Source of the DNA: Actinomycetota bacterium
GTDB taxonomy: Bacteria > Actinomycetota > Actinomycetes > Actinomycetales > Actinomycetaceae
NCBI GenBank assembly: GCA_019425105.1
Contig: JAHYYD010000021.1
Coordinates: 2,209 to 13,073, forward strand
Direction of reading: 5' to 3'
Length of the DNA: 10,865 nucleotides
Below are positions 1 through 6,884 of this stretch, in pieces. The notes beneath the pieces were generated by a model. It had not been told where the DNA came from and did no database searches. It worked only from the letters and a program-made list of their open reading frames with translations. The position numbers and the translations under genes are program-made. Position 1 is the first letter of the stretch. Each line of letters starts with the position of its first letter.

Positions 1-933
1 GGCGAGGAGGGGCTGACGGCCACGACCCTGGACGAGGAGGTCACGGAAGAGAAGGTGCCGTTGTCCCTGCGCTGGCTTAAGGGCTTCGCGGAGACGCAGA
101 TGCTCTCCTCCGCGATGATGCCGCTGCACGCGTTGAATACTGCGCAGGCGCGCGCCTTCATCCGAGGCCTGCCCAGGTCCAGCGCGACGGGCACGGTCAT
201 GTGGGCGGGGCGGGCCGTGCGCGGTCTGCGCTTGGGGACCCGGCCCGCGCCGGGGGCCGCGTGCGTCGCTGGCCCCGAGCGCCTGCGCGTGTTCGAGCCG
301 CTTCTTCATCTCATCACCTCGCTCGAGGCCTATGGTCCTGACGTGGATGCGGGCAGTGAGCCGGTCGCCTCCCTGTGGGTCGCCCGCCTGCCCGGTGCGC
401 GGCTCTCCATTGGGCTCAGCCCCGCCAAGTCGCGCGGCTTCTCGGGGGAGGGTGCGGTCCTGGCGTCCCTGGGGGATCCGCGCGTCGAGGAGGACGCGGA
501 TATGCTGTCCGCCCTGCTCTCCTTCGAGCCGCGCATCGACACGCAGCTTATGGCCGCGCGCTCCGGACTGGCCCCTGACCGGGTGGCCGGCGGCCTGGCG
601 CTCCTGGCCTCGAGCGGGCAGGTTGGCTTCGACGTCACCGGGGGCACCTACTTTCACCGTCCTCTGCCCGTGCGTCCCGACGCGCTCACTGCCATGCATC
701 CGCGCCTGGCAGGGGCGCGCACGCTCATTGAACGCGGCGCGGTCACCCACGAGGAGGGGGCGCGCTTCAGGGTCACTTCGGGCCCAAACCGCTACCGGGT
801 GGAGGCACCCGCCGACCCTTACGCCATCGGCGAGTATCGCTGCACCTGCCCGTGGTGGATGAAACACAGGGGTGGGCGGGGGCCCTGCAAGCATGTCCTC
901 GCCGTCTTCACGCTGATCAAGGAGGATCAATGA
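1..933 (+). CDS. SWIM zinc-finger protein, 5'-truncated by the window edge
   Basis: The reading frame is open from base 1, so the true start lies upstream; 310 C-terminal residues are visible. Near the end is a SWIM zinc-binding motif, CxC(x12)CxH, at visible residues C281, C283, C296 and H298, inside the stretch YRCTCPWW...GPCKHVLAV. SWIM fingers are known as small zinc modules that bind DNA or protein partners. Before it, at about residues 165-245, lies a segment that reads like a small helical/winged domain (SGLAPDRVAGGLALLASSGQVGF followed by YFHRPLP). This arrangement is familiar from actinobacterial SWIM family proteins, as I recall them, encoded beside DUF6493 genes. No enzyme motif is visible. 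The stop codon overlaps the start of the next gene (ATGA, 930-933), so the two are translationally coupled. The SWIM call is firm; the cellular role is unknown. The missing N-terminus could carry another domain. Confidence 0.88.
   Translation, partial: GEEGLTATTLDEEVTEEKVPLSLRWLKGFAETQMLSSAMMPLHALNTAQARAFIRGLPRSSATGTVMWAGRAVRGLRLGTRPAPGAACVAGPERLRVFEPLLHLITSLEAYGPDVDAGSEPVASLWVARLPGARLSIGLSPAKSRGFSGEGAVLASLGDPRVEEDADMLSALLSFEPRIDTQLMAARSGLAPDRVAGGLALLASSGQVGFDVTGGTYFHRPLPVRPDALTAMHPRLAGARTLIERGAVTHEEGARFRVTSGPNRYRVEAPADPYAIGEYRCTCPWWMKHRGGRGPCKHVLAVFTLIKEDQ
919..925 (+). promoter_or_regulatory. Ribosome binding site deciding the start of the 817-aa gene
   Basis: AAGGAGG lies four bases before the ATG at 930, inside the end of the SWIM gene. 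This selects ATG 930 over an in-frame GTG at 852. The GTG would overlap the SWIM gene by about 80 bases, encode the SWIM zinc-ligand region in another frame, and has no comparable purine tract. Confidence 0.85.
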
Positions 934-3383
934 GTGAGAAGTCGGATCCGTTCTGGCGGCCAACCACGCTGGATGAATGCGCGGACTTTTGGAGACTGCA
1001 CCTGTGGACCGAGGCCCACCCAGGCGAGTGGACACTCGATCAGGTCTACGCGCGCATGCTCGAGATCAACGAGGGCCCGCCCACGGCCCATGACCTGGAC
1101 GTGAGTGCCAGGGTCACCGGTGCTTGGCTCAAGGGGATCGGATTCTTGCGCCTGGCCGAACTGCACGGCGACCTGACCCTCGACCACGATCAGCGGTACC
1201 TGACGGCGCTGATCGGCCTCGAACCCGGGCTACAGCTGCCCCTCATGCGCGCCGATAGGGAGCTGCGCGAGGAGCTGGTGTGGGGGATGCTGCGCCAGGA
1301 AGGCAACCGCGGCGTGTCCCTGTCTGCCTCCGACCGTTCTGCCACCATGGGTTCGGAGCGGACGCCCGGCTGGTCGCGCACGTTCGAAGCGAGCGTCAAT
1401 GAGGGGCTTATTGAACGCGATCGTCTGCTCGACGCCCTCCTGGAGATGCTGGCGGCCGACCTGCCTTCCGCGCGTGCCGGGTGGTATTCGCGCACCCTGC
1501 GCCTGCTCGCCATGACCGTCGACGAGGCCGAGGCCCGTCAGGGGGCCCTGTGCGCCCTCATGTCCTCTCCCGTCGGGCCGACCGTCACCCTGGCGGTCGG
1601 GCACCTGTCCGCCCTGGCCAGGGCTGGTCGCCTCGACCTGGAGCTGTTTGCGCGCAGCTGCGAGGGAGCGCTCATGGGCTCGAAGGCCAACGCACTCGTA
1701 GCCTTGACAATCCTGCGCGGTGGCCTTGAGGTTTTGAACCCCGGTGGCCTCGAACCCCTGTTGGCGATCGCGCTGTCTTTTCCGCATGCGCAGGTGCAGA
1801 CACTCGCCATCGAGCTGGCGAGTGACGCGCTGCGAGCGGGCCTCCTCGCCCCCGCAGCGGTCGGCCGCCTCCTGTCCGACGCGGAGTTGGACCCGCTCGT
1901 CGTTGCCACGCTCGACCTCCTCGACCCCGGGCATGCAGCAACCGACCAGGCCGACCCTGGCCTCGTCCCCGAGGATGACCCGGGCGAGCAGGCTCCCGCC
2001 GCCTTCCTGCCGCCTCCCCGGGAGGTGGTCGACCTGGTTCCCATGAGCGCCGAGGACGTGGTTGGACGGGTCGGCGTCCTGGCGCAGGGCGCGCAGATGG
2101 GGCTCGAGTATGAGGCGCTGCTCGCGTTCCTGGCATCCCCCGAGTTCGACCCGAGTGCGCTGGAATCGTTGCGCCCGCTTGTTCGGCGCCTGACCACGCG
2201 CAGATTCGGGTACGAGCGCATGCTCGGAACTCTCCTGCAGATAGCCCTCGATGGGGGAGGGGAGGGCGCGGAGAACCCGCTGGCTGCTGGCACTGCCTGG
2301 TTGGAAACGGAAAATATGCCGACCCTTCTGCGAGAGCGCATCATCGAAGTTGCGGGCCTGGTCGAGCGTGGACGGCACTACCACCTCCTGGCCACGCCCA
2401 CCGACGATCGCGGAGCTGTGAACCCGCTTATCCTCGTGCGCCGTGCTTTGGACAACGGGGCTGCCTCGCCGCTACCCGCCGATCTCACCCAGGCGCTGCT
2501 GCGCGTGGACGTCGAGCACCCGGACTGCGCGGCCGCGCTCGCGCTCGTGGAGGAGCGGGAGGCGGAGCTGCCCGCCGCGGCTCGCATCCGTCTCGCGCTC
2601 ACGGGCGCGGTGCGCAGACGGGCCGAGGGCTACCTGTCCTCCCTCTCCGTGACGTGGGAGGGGCGTCCCTCCTATGAGTCCGGGAAGCCCAAGGTCGCGC
2701 GTGACGGCTCGCCCGTCTACGCGTTCTTCACCCCGCGCGTCGTCGGCGCAGATACGGGCGCGACAGGCCCTGAGCTGGGCGCGCTCGCGGATATTGCGAG
2801 CGCCTCGGGTGATTTTACTGCCCACCGATATCTCTACCCCGCGTCGGTGCGTCACTTCGCCGTCTGCCTGATCGCCTCGCAGTGGTACGTGCTTGACAGT
2901 ACGCAGCTGACCGCTGACTGCTATCGGGCCCTGTGCGAGCACGGCGGACGCTGGGATTCGCTGTCTGCCCAGCTCCTCGGCCAGGCGATGGGCGAGCGCG
3001 AGGTCGAGTCGCGCGCCCTCGGCGTCGAGACCCTGGCCGCGCTGGTGGCGCGCGGTGACCTCGCCTTCGGCGAGGCTGTGGCTGGCTTCGCGGACATGGC
3101 GCACACCGTGAAACTGAACCGATGGGCGCAGGCTTTCCAGGACCTGGGGGACGTGGACCCCCACCTCGCACTGGACCTGGCGCTCGTGCTGCTGCCCGGG
3201 CTCGAACGCGGGCGCACGGGCATCGGGCAGCTGCTGGGCGTCGTCACCGCGCAGTACGCGCGGGCGCAGGCAGAGGGGTGGGTGCCGCCGCTCGGCGAGG
3301 ATCTCGTCGGCTGGCTCGGCCTTTTCCGAGGCTCCTCACAGGCCGCCAAGTACGCGCGCACGCTGAAGGAGATGGGCCAATGA
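930..3383 (+). CDS. DUF6493-like large helical-repeat protein (first of two tandem paralogues)
   Basis: The product is 817 aa, soluble and rich in Ala, Leu and Arg, with no signal peptide or membrane segment. It reads as helical (HEAT-like) repeats in two halves. The N-terminal half holds the block LVWGMLRQEGN (about residues 116-126) and AGWYSR (183-188). An acidic, proline-rich linker follows at about 330-368. The C-terminal half has LLATPT (486-491) and PLPADLTQALLR (514-525). I recall such motifs from the DUF6493 family of actinobacteria, whose members are often encoded beside SWIM zinc-finger proteins, as here; this is from memory, not a search. ATG 930 was chosen for its strong AAGGAGG site and its ATGA overlap with the SWIM gene. 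Its own stop overlaps the next start in the same way, implying co-production in set ratios. No catalytic motif is visible, so a scaffold or adaptor role is the simplest guess. The existence of the gene is certain; the family is likely; the function is unknown. Confidence 0.85.
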   Translation: MSEKSDPFWRPTTLDECADFWRLHLWTEAHPGEWTLDQVYARMLEINEGPPTAHDLDVSARVTGAWLKGIGFLRLAELHGDLTLDHDQRYLTALIGLEPGLQLPLMRADRELREELVWGMLRQEGNRGVSLSASDRSATMGSERTPGWSRTFEASVNEGLIERDRLLDALLEMLAADLPSARAGWYSRTLRLLAMTVDEAEARQGALCALMSSPVGPTVTLAVGHLSALARAGRLDLELFARSCEGALMGSKANALVALTILRGGLEVLNPGGLEPLLAIALSFPHAQVQTLAIELASDALRAGLLAPAAVGRLLSDAELDPLVVATLDLLDPGHAATDQADPGLVPEDDPGEQAPAAFLPPPREVVDLVPMSAEDVVGRVGVLAQGAQMGLEYEALLAFLASPEFDPSALESLRPLVRRLTTRRFGYERMLGTLLQIALDGGGEGAENPLAAGTAWLETENMPTLLRERIIEVAGLVERGRHYHLLATPTDDRGAVNPLILVRRALDNGAASPLPADLTQALLRVDVEHPDCAAALALVEEREAELPAAARIRLALTGAVRRRAEGYLSSLSVTWEGRPSYESGKPKVARDGSPVYAFFTPRVVGADTGATGPELGALADIASASGDFTAHRYLYPASVRHFAVCLIASQWYVLDSTQLTADCYRALCEHGGRWDSLSAQLLGQAMGEREVESRALGVETLAALVARGDLAFGEAVAGFADMAHTVKLNRWAQAFQDLGDVDPHLALDLALVLLPGLERGRTGIGQLLGVVTAQYARAQAEGWVPPLGEDLVGWLGLFRGSSQAAKYARTLKEMGQ
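3366..3371 (+). promoter_or_regulatory. Ribosome binding site deciding the start of the 878-aa gene
   Basis: AAGGAG lies eight bases before ATG 3380, within the last codons of the preceding gene. It supports ATG 3380 over the upstream in-frame ATG at 3122, which would overlap the 817-aa gene by about 260 bases and add a low-complexity Arg/Gly/Pro segment typical of shadow translation. Confidence 0.8.
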
Positions 3384-6016
3384 GTTCGCCGATGACGCTC
3401 CCCGCCCGCAGGGCGGCCCTCAAGCGCCTCCTCGCCTCCGGGGAGAGCGCCATCGACGCGTACGAGCGGGTGCTGGAGGGGGCATCTGAGAAGGATCGGC
3501 GCTCCCTGTTCAAGTCCGTGCCCTTCGCGCGCCTCGTCCCGCCAGCCGTCGAGTGGGAGTGGGACGCAGTCCCAGAGGACACGGTGCGCATGTGCGCGTT
3601 CCTGCGCGCCGCCCTGGCCGGGAGCGACGACGCCGGCGATGACTACGGAGCCCGTTGGTCGGGCCGCCGCGGCGGCGATCCACGCGAGGGAGCGGACCTG
3701 GATCGGCTGCTCGCCGCCCACAGGCGCGGCGCGGCTGGGCGCAGCGGCGAGTGGCTCGAGGAGGCCGCCGGGAGCCCCGGCGGCGTTGCCTTCTGGCACA
3801 CCTACCGCTCCCTCCTGGCCGAGCGTGGAGCGTTCCTGACCACGGCGCCCTCCCTGGAGTACTTCGCGCGCAGGATCATTCCCGCGCCTCACCCCACCTC
3901 GGATGAGACGCAGCGCTTCTTCGAGGAGAACCCGACCTTCCTGGACCACGAGTTCTGGCAGTTTTTCCGCGTCGAGGGCGCCCTGCCCGGCTCGGCGCTC
4001 TTCGTGTGGATGTACCGCGAGGACCCCTCCGCGCCCGGCGGTGACTTCGAGCGCCTGCACAGCCACGACCTCGTCCGCTACATGGCGACGCGCTTCCCGC
4101 ACCTGCGCCCCCGCATCCTCTCCGAGTGTCTGGCCGCCCAGAGGCGCGACTTCTCCGCCTACAACGCCCGCGTCTTCTCGCGGGCCTGGGAGGCGCTCGA
4201 ACCGACGCGCGAGGAAAGGCTCGAGGCGGCCGCGGACCTCATCGCCCTGCTCGGGGCCCTGCCCTCGCAGACGGTCACGCTGGCGCAGAAGGCTCTCCTT
4301 GGCCTCGTCGGGGAGCTCACGGTAGAGCAGGTGGGCGCGCTCGTGCAGGCCAGCGCGCAGGTCCTCGCGCGCTCCGAAAAGAAGCTGCTGCGCGCGCACC
4401 TGCGCCTGCTCGCCGCCCTCGTCAAGGCCCGTCCCGGGTGCGCGGCCGCCGTCAGCGACGTCGTGGGTGCCGCCGAGTTCCCCCTCGACCTGCGAGACCG
4501 TGCAGCCGCGCTCGTCGCGGTTTCCGCCGGTTCCGGGGACTCTGACGGTTCCGGGGACCGTGGGGACGAGGCCGGGGCCAGGCCCTCGGGGTCGGCCGCC
4601 CAATGCGCCAGCACCCAGGGAAGCGAAACCGGGGAGGGAACCCAGGCCTCGTGGACGTTCCCGGACGCCCCCGCCGCGGACCTACCGCGCACGTCGCGCA
4701 CCGCCGAGCTGCCCGCCGATAACGACGCGGCCGTCGCGGTGCTGCATGCCCTCTTCGAGGACGCGTCCGCGGGCGCCGCCCTGCCCGCGCTCTTGACGCG
4801 CATCAGCGGTGAGGGTATCGAGCTGGCGGAGGCCGACAAGACGCTGCTCGCCAGGTACTGGCGCAGCGCCCCCAACTGGAAGGGCGCCAACCAGCTGTCC
4901 TACCTGGCATCGCGGCTCCTGCGCGGGATGGATGTGAAGGACGCGCCCGAGGCTGGGCACTTCCGCGGCTACCTGCGCAAGGGCAGTGAGTGGGAGCAAC
5001 ACCGAGGACCGGTCCGCCTCCTGCACGAGCAGTTGCGCGTCGCATTGTGCGACAAGCCTTACGACAAGCCGAATGGTCAGGACATGTACCGCTTCGACCC
5101 GATCCTGACCGAGCCGCTGGAACCCGTCGAGGCACAGTGGGAGCGCCAGATTATCAGCGCTCCCTACCAGAAGCCGGTGAGCGTCGTGCACGGTGAGTAC
5201 ACCAAGACCGATGACATGCACGAGACGTGGGCGATCCCCGGGCAAACCCCAGCTACGGGCGAGGACTCGCTGGCGGGTGCCCTCGCCAACGTTGCCGGGG
5301 TGGCTCCCGAGTTCACCGGGCGTCTTCTGGAATCCGGTGACTACCGGTCGAGCGGCGTCGCCTACGCGTGGGCAGCCTGGGCGCTCCAGCACAACCCGGA
5401 CATTCTGGCCGCCCATGCGATGCCCATCCTCCAGGGGGCGTTCTTCAAGTTCCCACAGGTCATTACAGGCTTCGAGGTGATCGTGCGCGCGCTGGGGGAG
5501 GGGTGGCGGGCACCGGGCGCGCCCACCTACTCGGCCCTGGCGTGGGCGTCCACCGCCGCGCAGGCGCACTACCGGGCCATAGCCGCCGAGGCCATTGCGT
5601 GCCTCGCCGACACCGGGCGATACGACCCGGCGGCCATGGCTGAGGAGATCGGCTACCTGCTGAGTAACGGGTGGTTCGGTCCCGGGCGGGTCGCCCAGAC
5701 GCTCACCGACTGCGCGTCCATCTCGGCGCTGGCCGGCTATCGCGTCGCCCAGACCATCGCCGTCCTGCTTCCGTCGCTCGTTGGCATCCGGGGTTCGAAT
5801 CGTATGGTCGAGGCCCTGGTGGCGCTCGCGGGCGACTACGGCATGAGGGTGTGCGTGCCTGATGAGCTGCGCCCGAAGATGAAGGGATCGAGCGCCCTCG
5901 CTCAGGCGCTGCGGGCGCTCGACGCGCTGCCTGATGCCCCAACTGACCTCGCGCGCGAGGCGGCTGAGGCGCTCGGCGCGGCGTGTGCGCGCCGAGATCG
6001 AGGTGCCCCTGCGTGA
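3380..6016 (+). CDS. DUF6493-related large helical protein (second of two tandem paralogues)
   Basis: The product is 878 aa, soluble and mostly helical. Its layout parallels the preceding 817-aa protein. The block EFWQFFRVEG (about residues 191-200) aligns with LVWGMLRQEG of the neighbour, and RRDFSAYNARVFSR (255-268) aligns with its LPSARAGWYSR region. Both are followed by a long helical stretch, a disordered linker, and a C-terminal helical half ending in a comparable 150-residue segment. Here the linker (about 380-437) is Gly/Ser/Asp-rich and contains a small in-frame tandem duplication. The LLATPT motif of the neighbour is not evident. I infer an ancient tandem duplication with divergence, perhaps giving two subunits of one complex with the SWIM protein. 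The ATGA overlap (3380-3383) shows coupling. It is the last gene of the operon and is followed by a strong hairpin. No active-site signature is visible, so the function is unknown. Family membership by similarity to the neighbour is moderately secure. Confidence 0.8.
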   Translation: MSSPMTLPARRAALKRLLASGESAIDAYERVLEGASEKDRRSLFKSVPFARLVPPAVEWEWDAVPEDTVRMCAFLRAALAGSDDAGDDYGARWSGRRGGDPREGADLDRLLAAHRRGAAGRSGEWLEEAAGSPGGVAFWHTYRSLLAERGAFLTTAPSLEYFARRIIPAPHPTSDETQRFFEENPTFLDHEFWQFFRVEGALPGSALFVWMYREDPSAPGGDFERLHSHDLVRYMATRFPHLRPRILSECLAAQRRDFSAYNARVFSRAWEALEPTREERLEAAADLIALLGALPSQTVTLAQKALLGLVGELTVEQVGALVQASAQVLARSEKKLLRAHLRLLAALVKARPGCAAAVSDVVGAAEFPLDLRDRAAALVAVSAGSGDSDGSGDRGDEAGARPSGSAAQCASTQGSETGEGTQASWTFPDAPAADLPRTSRTAELPADNDAAVAVLHALFEDASAGAALPALLTRISGEGIELAEADKTLLARYWRSAPNWKGANQLSYLASRLLRGMDVKDAPEAGHFRGYLRKGSEWEQHRGPVRLLHEQLRVALCDKPYDKPNGQDMYRFDPILTEPLEPVEAQWERQIISAPYQKPVSVVHGEYTKTDDMHETWAIPGQTPATGEDSLAGALANVAGVAPEFTGRLLESGDYRSSGVAYAWAAWALQHNPDILAAHAMPILQGAFFKFPQVITGFEVIVRALGEGWRAPGAPTYSALAWASTAAQAHYRAIAAEAIACLADTGRYDPAAMAEEIGYLLSNGWFGPGRVAQTLTDCASISALAGYRVAQTIAVLLPSLVGIRGSNRMVEALVALAGDYGMRVCVPDELRPKMKGSSALAQALRALDALPDAPTDLAREAAEALGAACARRDRGAPA
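4528..4558 (+). repeat. In-frame tandem repeat in the linker of the 878-aa protein
   Basis: CGGTTCCGGGGAC occurs at 4528-4540 and again at 4546-4558. The period is 18 bp (six codons), so the reading frame is kept and the product gains a GSGD-rich stretch. It sits in the linker between the two helical halves, which suggests slippage in a region under little constraint. Confidence 0.85.
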
Positions 6017-6062
6017 CCTGATCCGATGGGGATTCTTGACGTACTGAGCGGTGTTGCGTGCG

Positions 6063-6098
6063 CGGGCGCCGCGGCTGCAGGGGCAGCCGCGGCGCTTG
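6063..6098. terminator. GC-rich hairpin, probable shared terminator
   Basis: A perfect 13-bp inverted repeat, GCGCCGCGGCTGC at 6066-6078 and its complement at 6083-6095, encloses the 4-base loop AGGG. Two G-T pairs and one more C-G pair extend the stem to 6063/6098. It lies about 46 bases after the stop of the operon and about 57 bases after the end of the convergent toxin gene (on the opposite strand). No clean T-run follows on the + strand, only a mildly T-rich stretch, as is common in actinobacteria. A bidirectional terminator between convergent units is the best reading. Confidence 0.75.
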
Positions 6099-6154
6099 GC
6101 GTCAGGGCATTGTTACTTGTTGTGGGGGTGGAATCAGCCCGGGCCTCGTGAATG

Positions 6155-6421
6155 CTACTGGCCGTAGTGGAAGCGGCAGGAGATGATCCAGAGGGCTTTG
6201 CCGTCGTCGCTGATCTGGTAGATCAGGCGGTGCCGTGAGTCGATCCGGCGTGACCAGTACCCCGAGAACTCGTAGCGAAGAGGCTCAGGCTTGCCGATCC
6301 CCTCGTTTCCGTTGCGCTGGATGTCCTTGATGAGTGCGTTGATGCGCTTGAGGGTCTTGCGATCCTCGAACTGCCACCAGACGTAGTCGTTCCAGGCATC
6401 CTCGTCCCATGTGATGTGCAT
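6155..6421 (-). CDS. yoeB: YoeB-family mRNA interferase toxin
   Basis: This 88-aa protein closely resembles E. coli YoeB along its whole length: W5, the INxLIKD-like segment INALIKDIQR (27-36), GKPEPL (43-48), SGYWSRRI (53-60), HRLIY (64-68) and a C-terminal CRFHY (82-86). The residues that correspond to the catalytic set of E. coli YoeB (Glu46, Arg65, His83, Tyr84) are present as E46, R65, H85 and Y86, so the toxin looks active. YoeB is known to bind the ribosomal A site and cleave mRNA, stopping translation. It is encoded two bases after the antitoxin stop on the - strand, and a GAGGAC sequence at the antitoxin end can serve as its ribosome site. Translation is therefore probably coupled to the antitoxin. 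The protein ends HYGQ, slightly longer than the E. coli form. Identification is secure. Confidence 0.96.
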   Translation of the reverse strand: MHITWDEDAWNDYVWWQFEDRKTLKRINALIKDIQRNGNEGIGKPEPLRYEFSGYWSRRIDSRHRLIYQISDDGKALWIISCRFHYGQ

Positions 6422-6423
6422 GG

Positions 6424-6687
6424 TCAGTCCTCGTCGAGCTCAATGAGGTCGTGAACGACGCCCTCGCCAGCGCGGTGCCGTGCGATCGATTCGCGCAGGT
6501 GGCGGGCGTTCGCGGGGGACTGCATGAGGTAGACGGTCTCCATGAGGGACTCGTACTCGTCGAGGGCGATGATGACGGCGCTCTCGTGGCCCTGTCGGGT
6601 GATGACGATTTCCTCGCGGTCGTTGACGACCTGGTCGAGGACCTCGGCGTAGCGTGCGCGCGACTCGGTGTAGGTCATGGTTTTCAT
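6424..6687 (-). CDS. yefM: YefM-family antitoxin (Phd/YefM fold)
   Basis: The 87-aa protein begins MKTMTYTESRARYAEVLDQVVND, the usual YefM N-terminal DNA-binding part, followed by EEIVITRQGHESAVIIALDEYESLMETVYLM. The C-terminal tail is acidic (HDLIELDED) and in this family wraps around and blocks the toxin. The antitoxin alone or with YoeB is known to repress its own promoter. ATG 6687 is preferred because AGGAG (complement of 6693-6697) stands five bases upstream; the Met at residue 4 is too far from it. It is first in a two-gene - strand operon with yoeB. An own promoter and a two-box operator are visible just upstream. Identification is secure. Confidence 0.95.
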   Translation of the reverse strand: MKTMTYTESRARYAEVLDQVVNDREEIVITRQGHESAVIIALDEYESLMETVYLMQSPANARHLRESIARHRAGEGVVHDLIELDED

Positions 6688-6708
6688 GGGTGCTCCTCTG
6701 CTCGCCTA

Positions 6709-6726
6709 TGTACAGAACATTGTACA
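6709..6726 (-). promoter_or_regulatory. yefM-yoeB operator: two TGTACA boxes
   Basis: Two palindromic TGTACA hexamers lie at 6709-6714 and 6721-6726, with centres exactly 12 bp apart. In E. coli the yefM-yoeB operator is known to use TGTACA cores at 12-bp centre spacing. The boxes cover the predicted -10 element and the expected transcription start, so bound YefM-YoeB would block the polymerase. The sequence match is direct; the use as operator is inferred by homology. Confidence 0.88.
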
Positions 6727-6747
6727 GGAGGTGGGGGTGTGTGTCTC
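6719..6747 (-). promoter_or_regulatory. Predicted sigma-70-type promoter of yefM-yoeB
   Basis: On the - strand, GAGACA (complement of 6742-6747) is followed after 17 bases by TACAAT (complement of 6719-6724). Transcription would start near 6712, about 25 bases before the antitoxin ATG. The -10 hexamer overlaps the upstream TGTACA box, which fits autoregulation. Confidence 0.6.
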
Positions 6748-6761
6748 CAGCCGGATGGCGA

Positions 6762-6789
6762 TGTGCGTGGGTAACGCCGCCCACGCGCA
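6762..6789. terminator. Hairpin between the DUF1266 gene and the yefM promoter
   Basis: A 10-bp stem (6762-6771 with 6780-6789, one G-T pair, core GCGTGGG/CCCACGC) encloses an 8-base loop. It lies about 95 bases after the stop of the - strand DUF1266 gene and just before the yefM -35 element, where a terminator would insulate the toxin module. There is no T-run, so the call is tentative. Confidence 0.4.
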
Positions 6790-6791
6790 GG

Positions 6792-6829
6792 TCATGGGGT
6801 TAACGTGCGTATCAAGGGGTTAACGTGCG
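6792..6829. repeat. Two-copy direct repeat, 20-bp period
   Basis: GGGGTTAACGTGCG occurs at 6796-6809 and 6816-6829. The match extends left as TCAN before each copy (6792-6809 and 6812-6829, one mismatch in 18). Each copy contains the palindrome GTTAAC. The 20-bp period would place the copies roughly two helical turns apart. The repeat sits between the DUF1266 stop and the hairpin at 6762-6789, about 45 bases upstream of the yefM -35 element. The role is unknown; a pair of protein-binding sites is one possibility. Confidence 0.85.
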
Positions 6830-6884
6830 GGTCGTCGGGTGTGGGCGCTCTCAACCAGCCCATGCAACCTTCGAGGGGGTATCG

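Noticed and set aside
852..929. Longer N-terminus for the 817-aa protein from an upstream GTG
   Set aside because: It would overlap the SWIM zinc-binding codons of the preceding gene, and the strong AAGGAGG next to ATG 930 fits the coupled start much better.
1230..2384. 384-codon open frame on the - strand within the first large helical gene
   Set aside because: It is antisense shadow coding with no ribosome site and no domain, and lies within a gene supported by a strong ribosome site and family motifs.
2921..4603. Long open frame on the - strand across the end of the first and start of the second large helical gene
   Set aside because: It runs antisense to two well-supported coupled genes, has a low-complexity Arg/Gly/Pro composition and no recognisable motif. 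High GC content routinely leaves such frames open.
6421..6690. Possible + strand small gene opposite yefM
   Set aside because: The - strand antitoxin is unmistakable by sequence, ribosome site, operator and pairing with yoeB.
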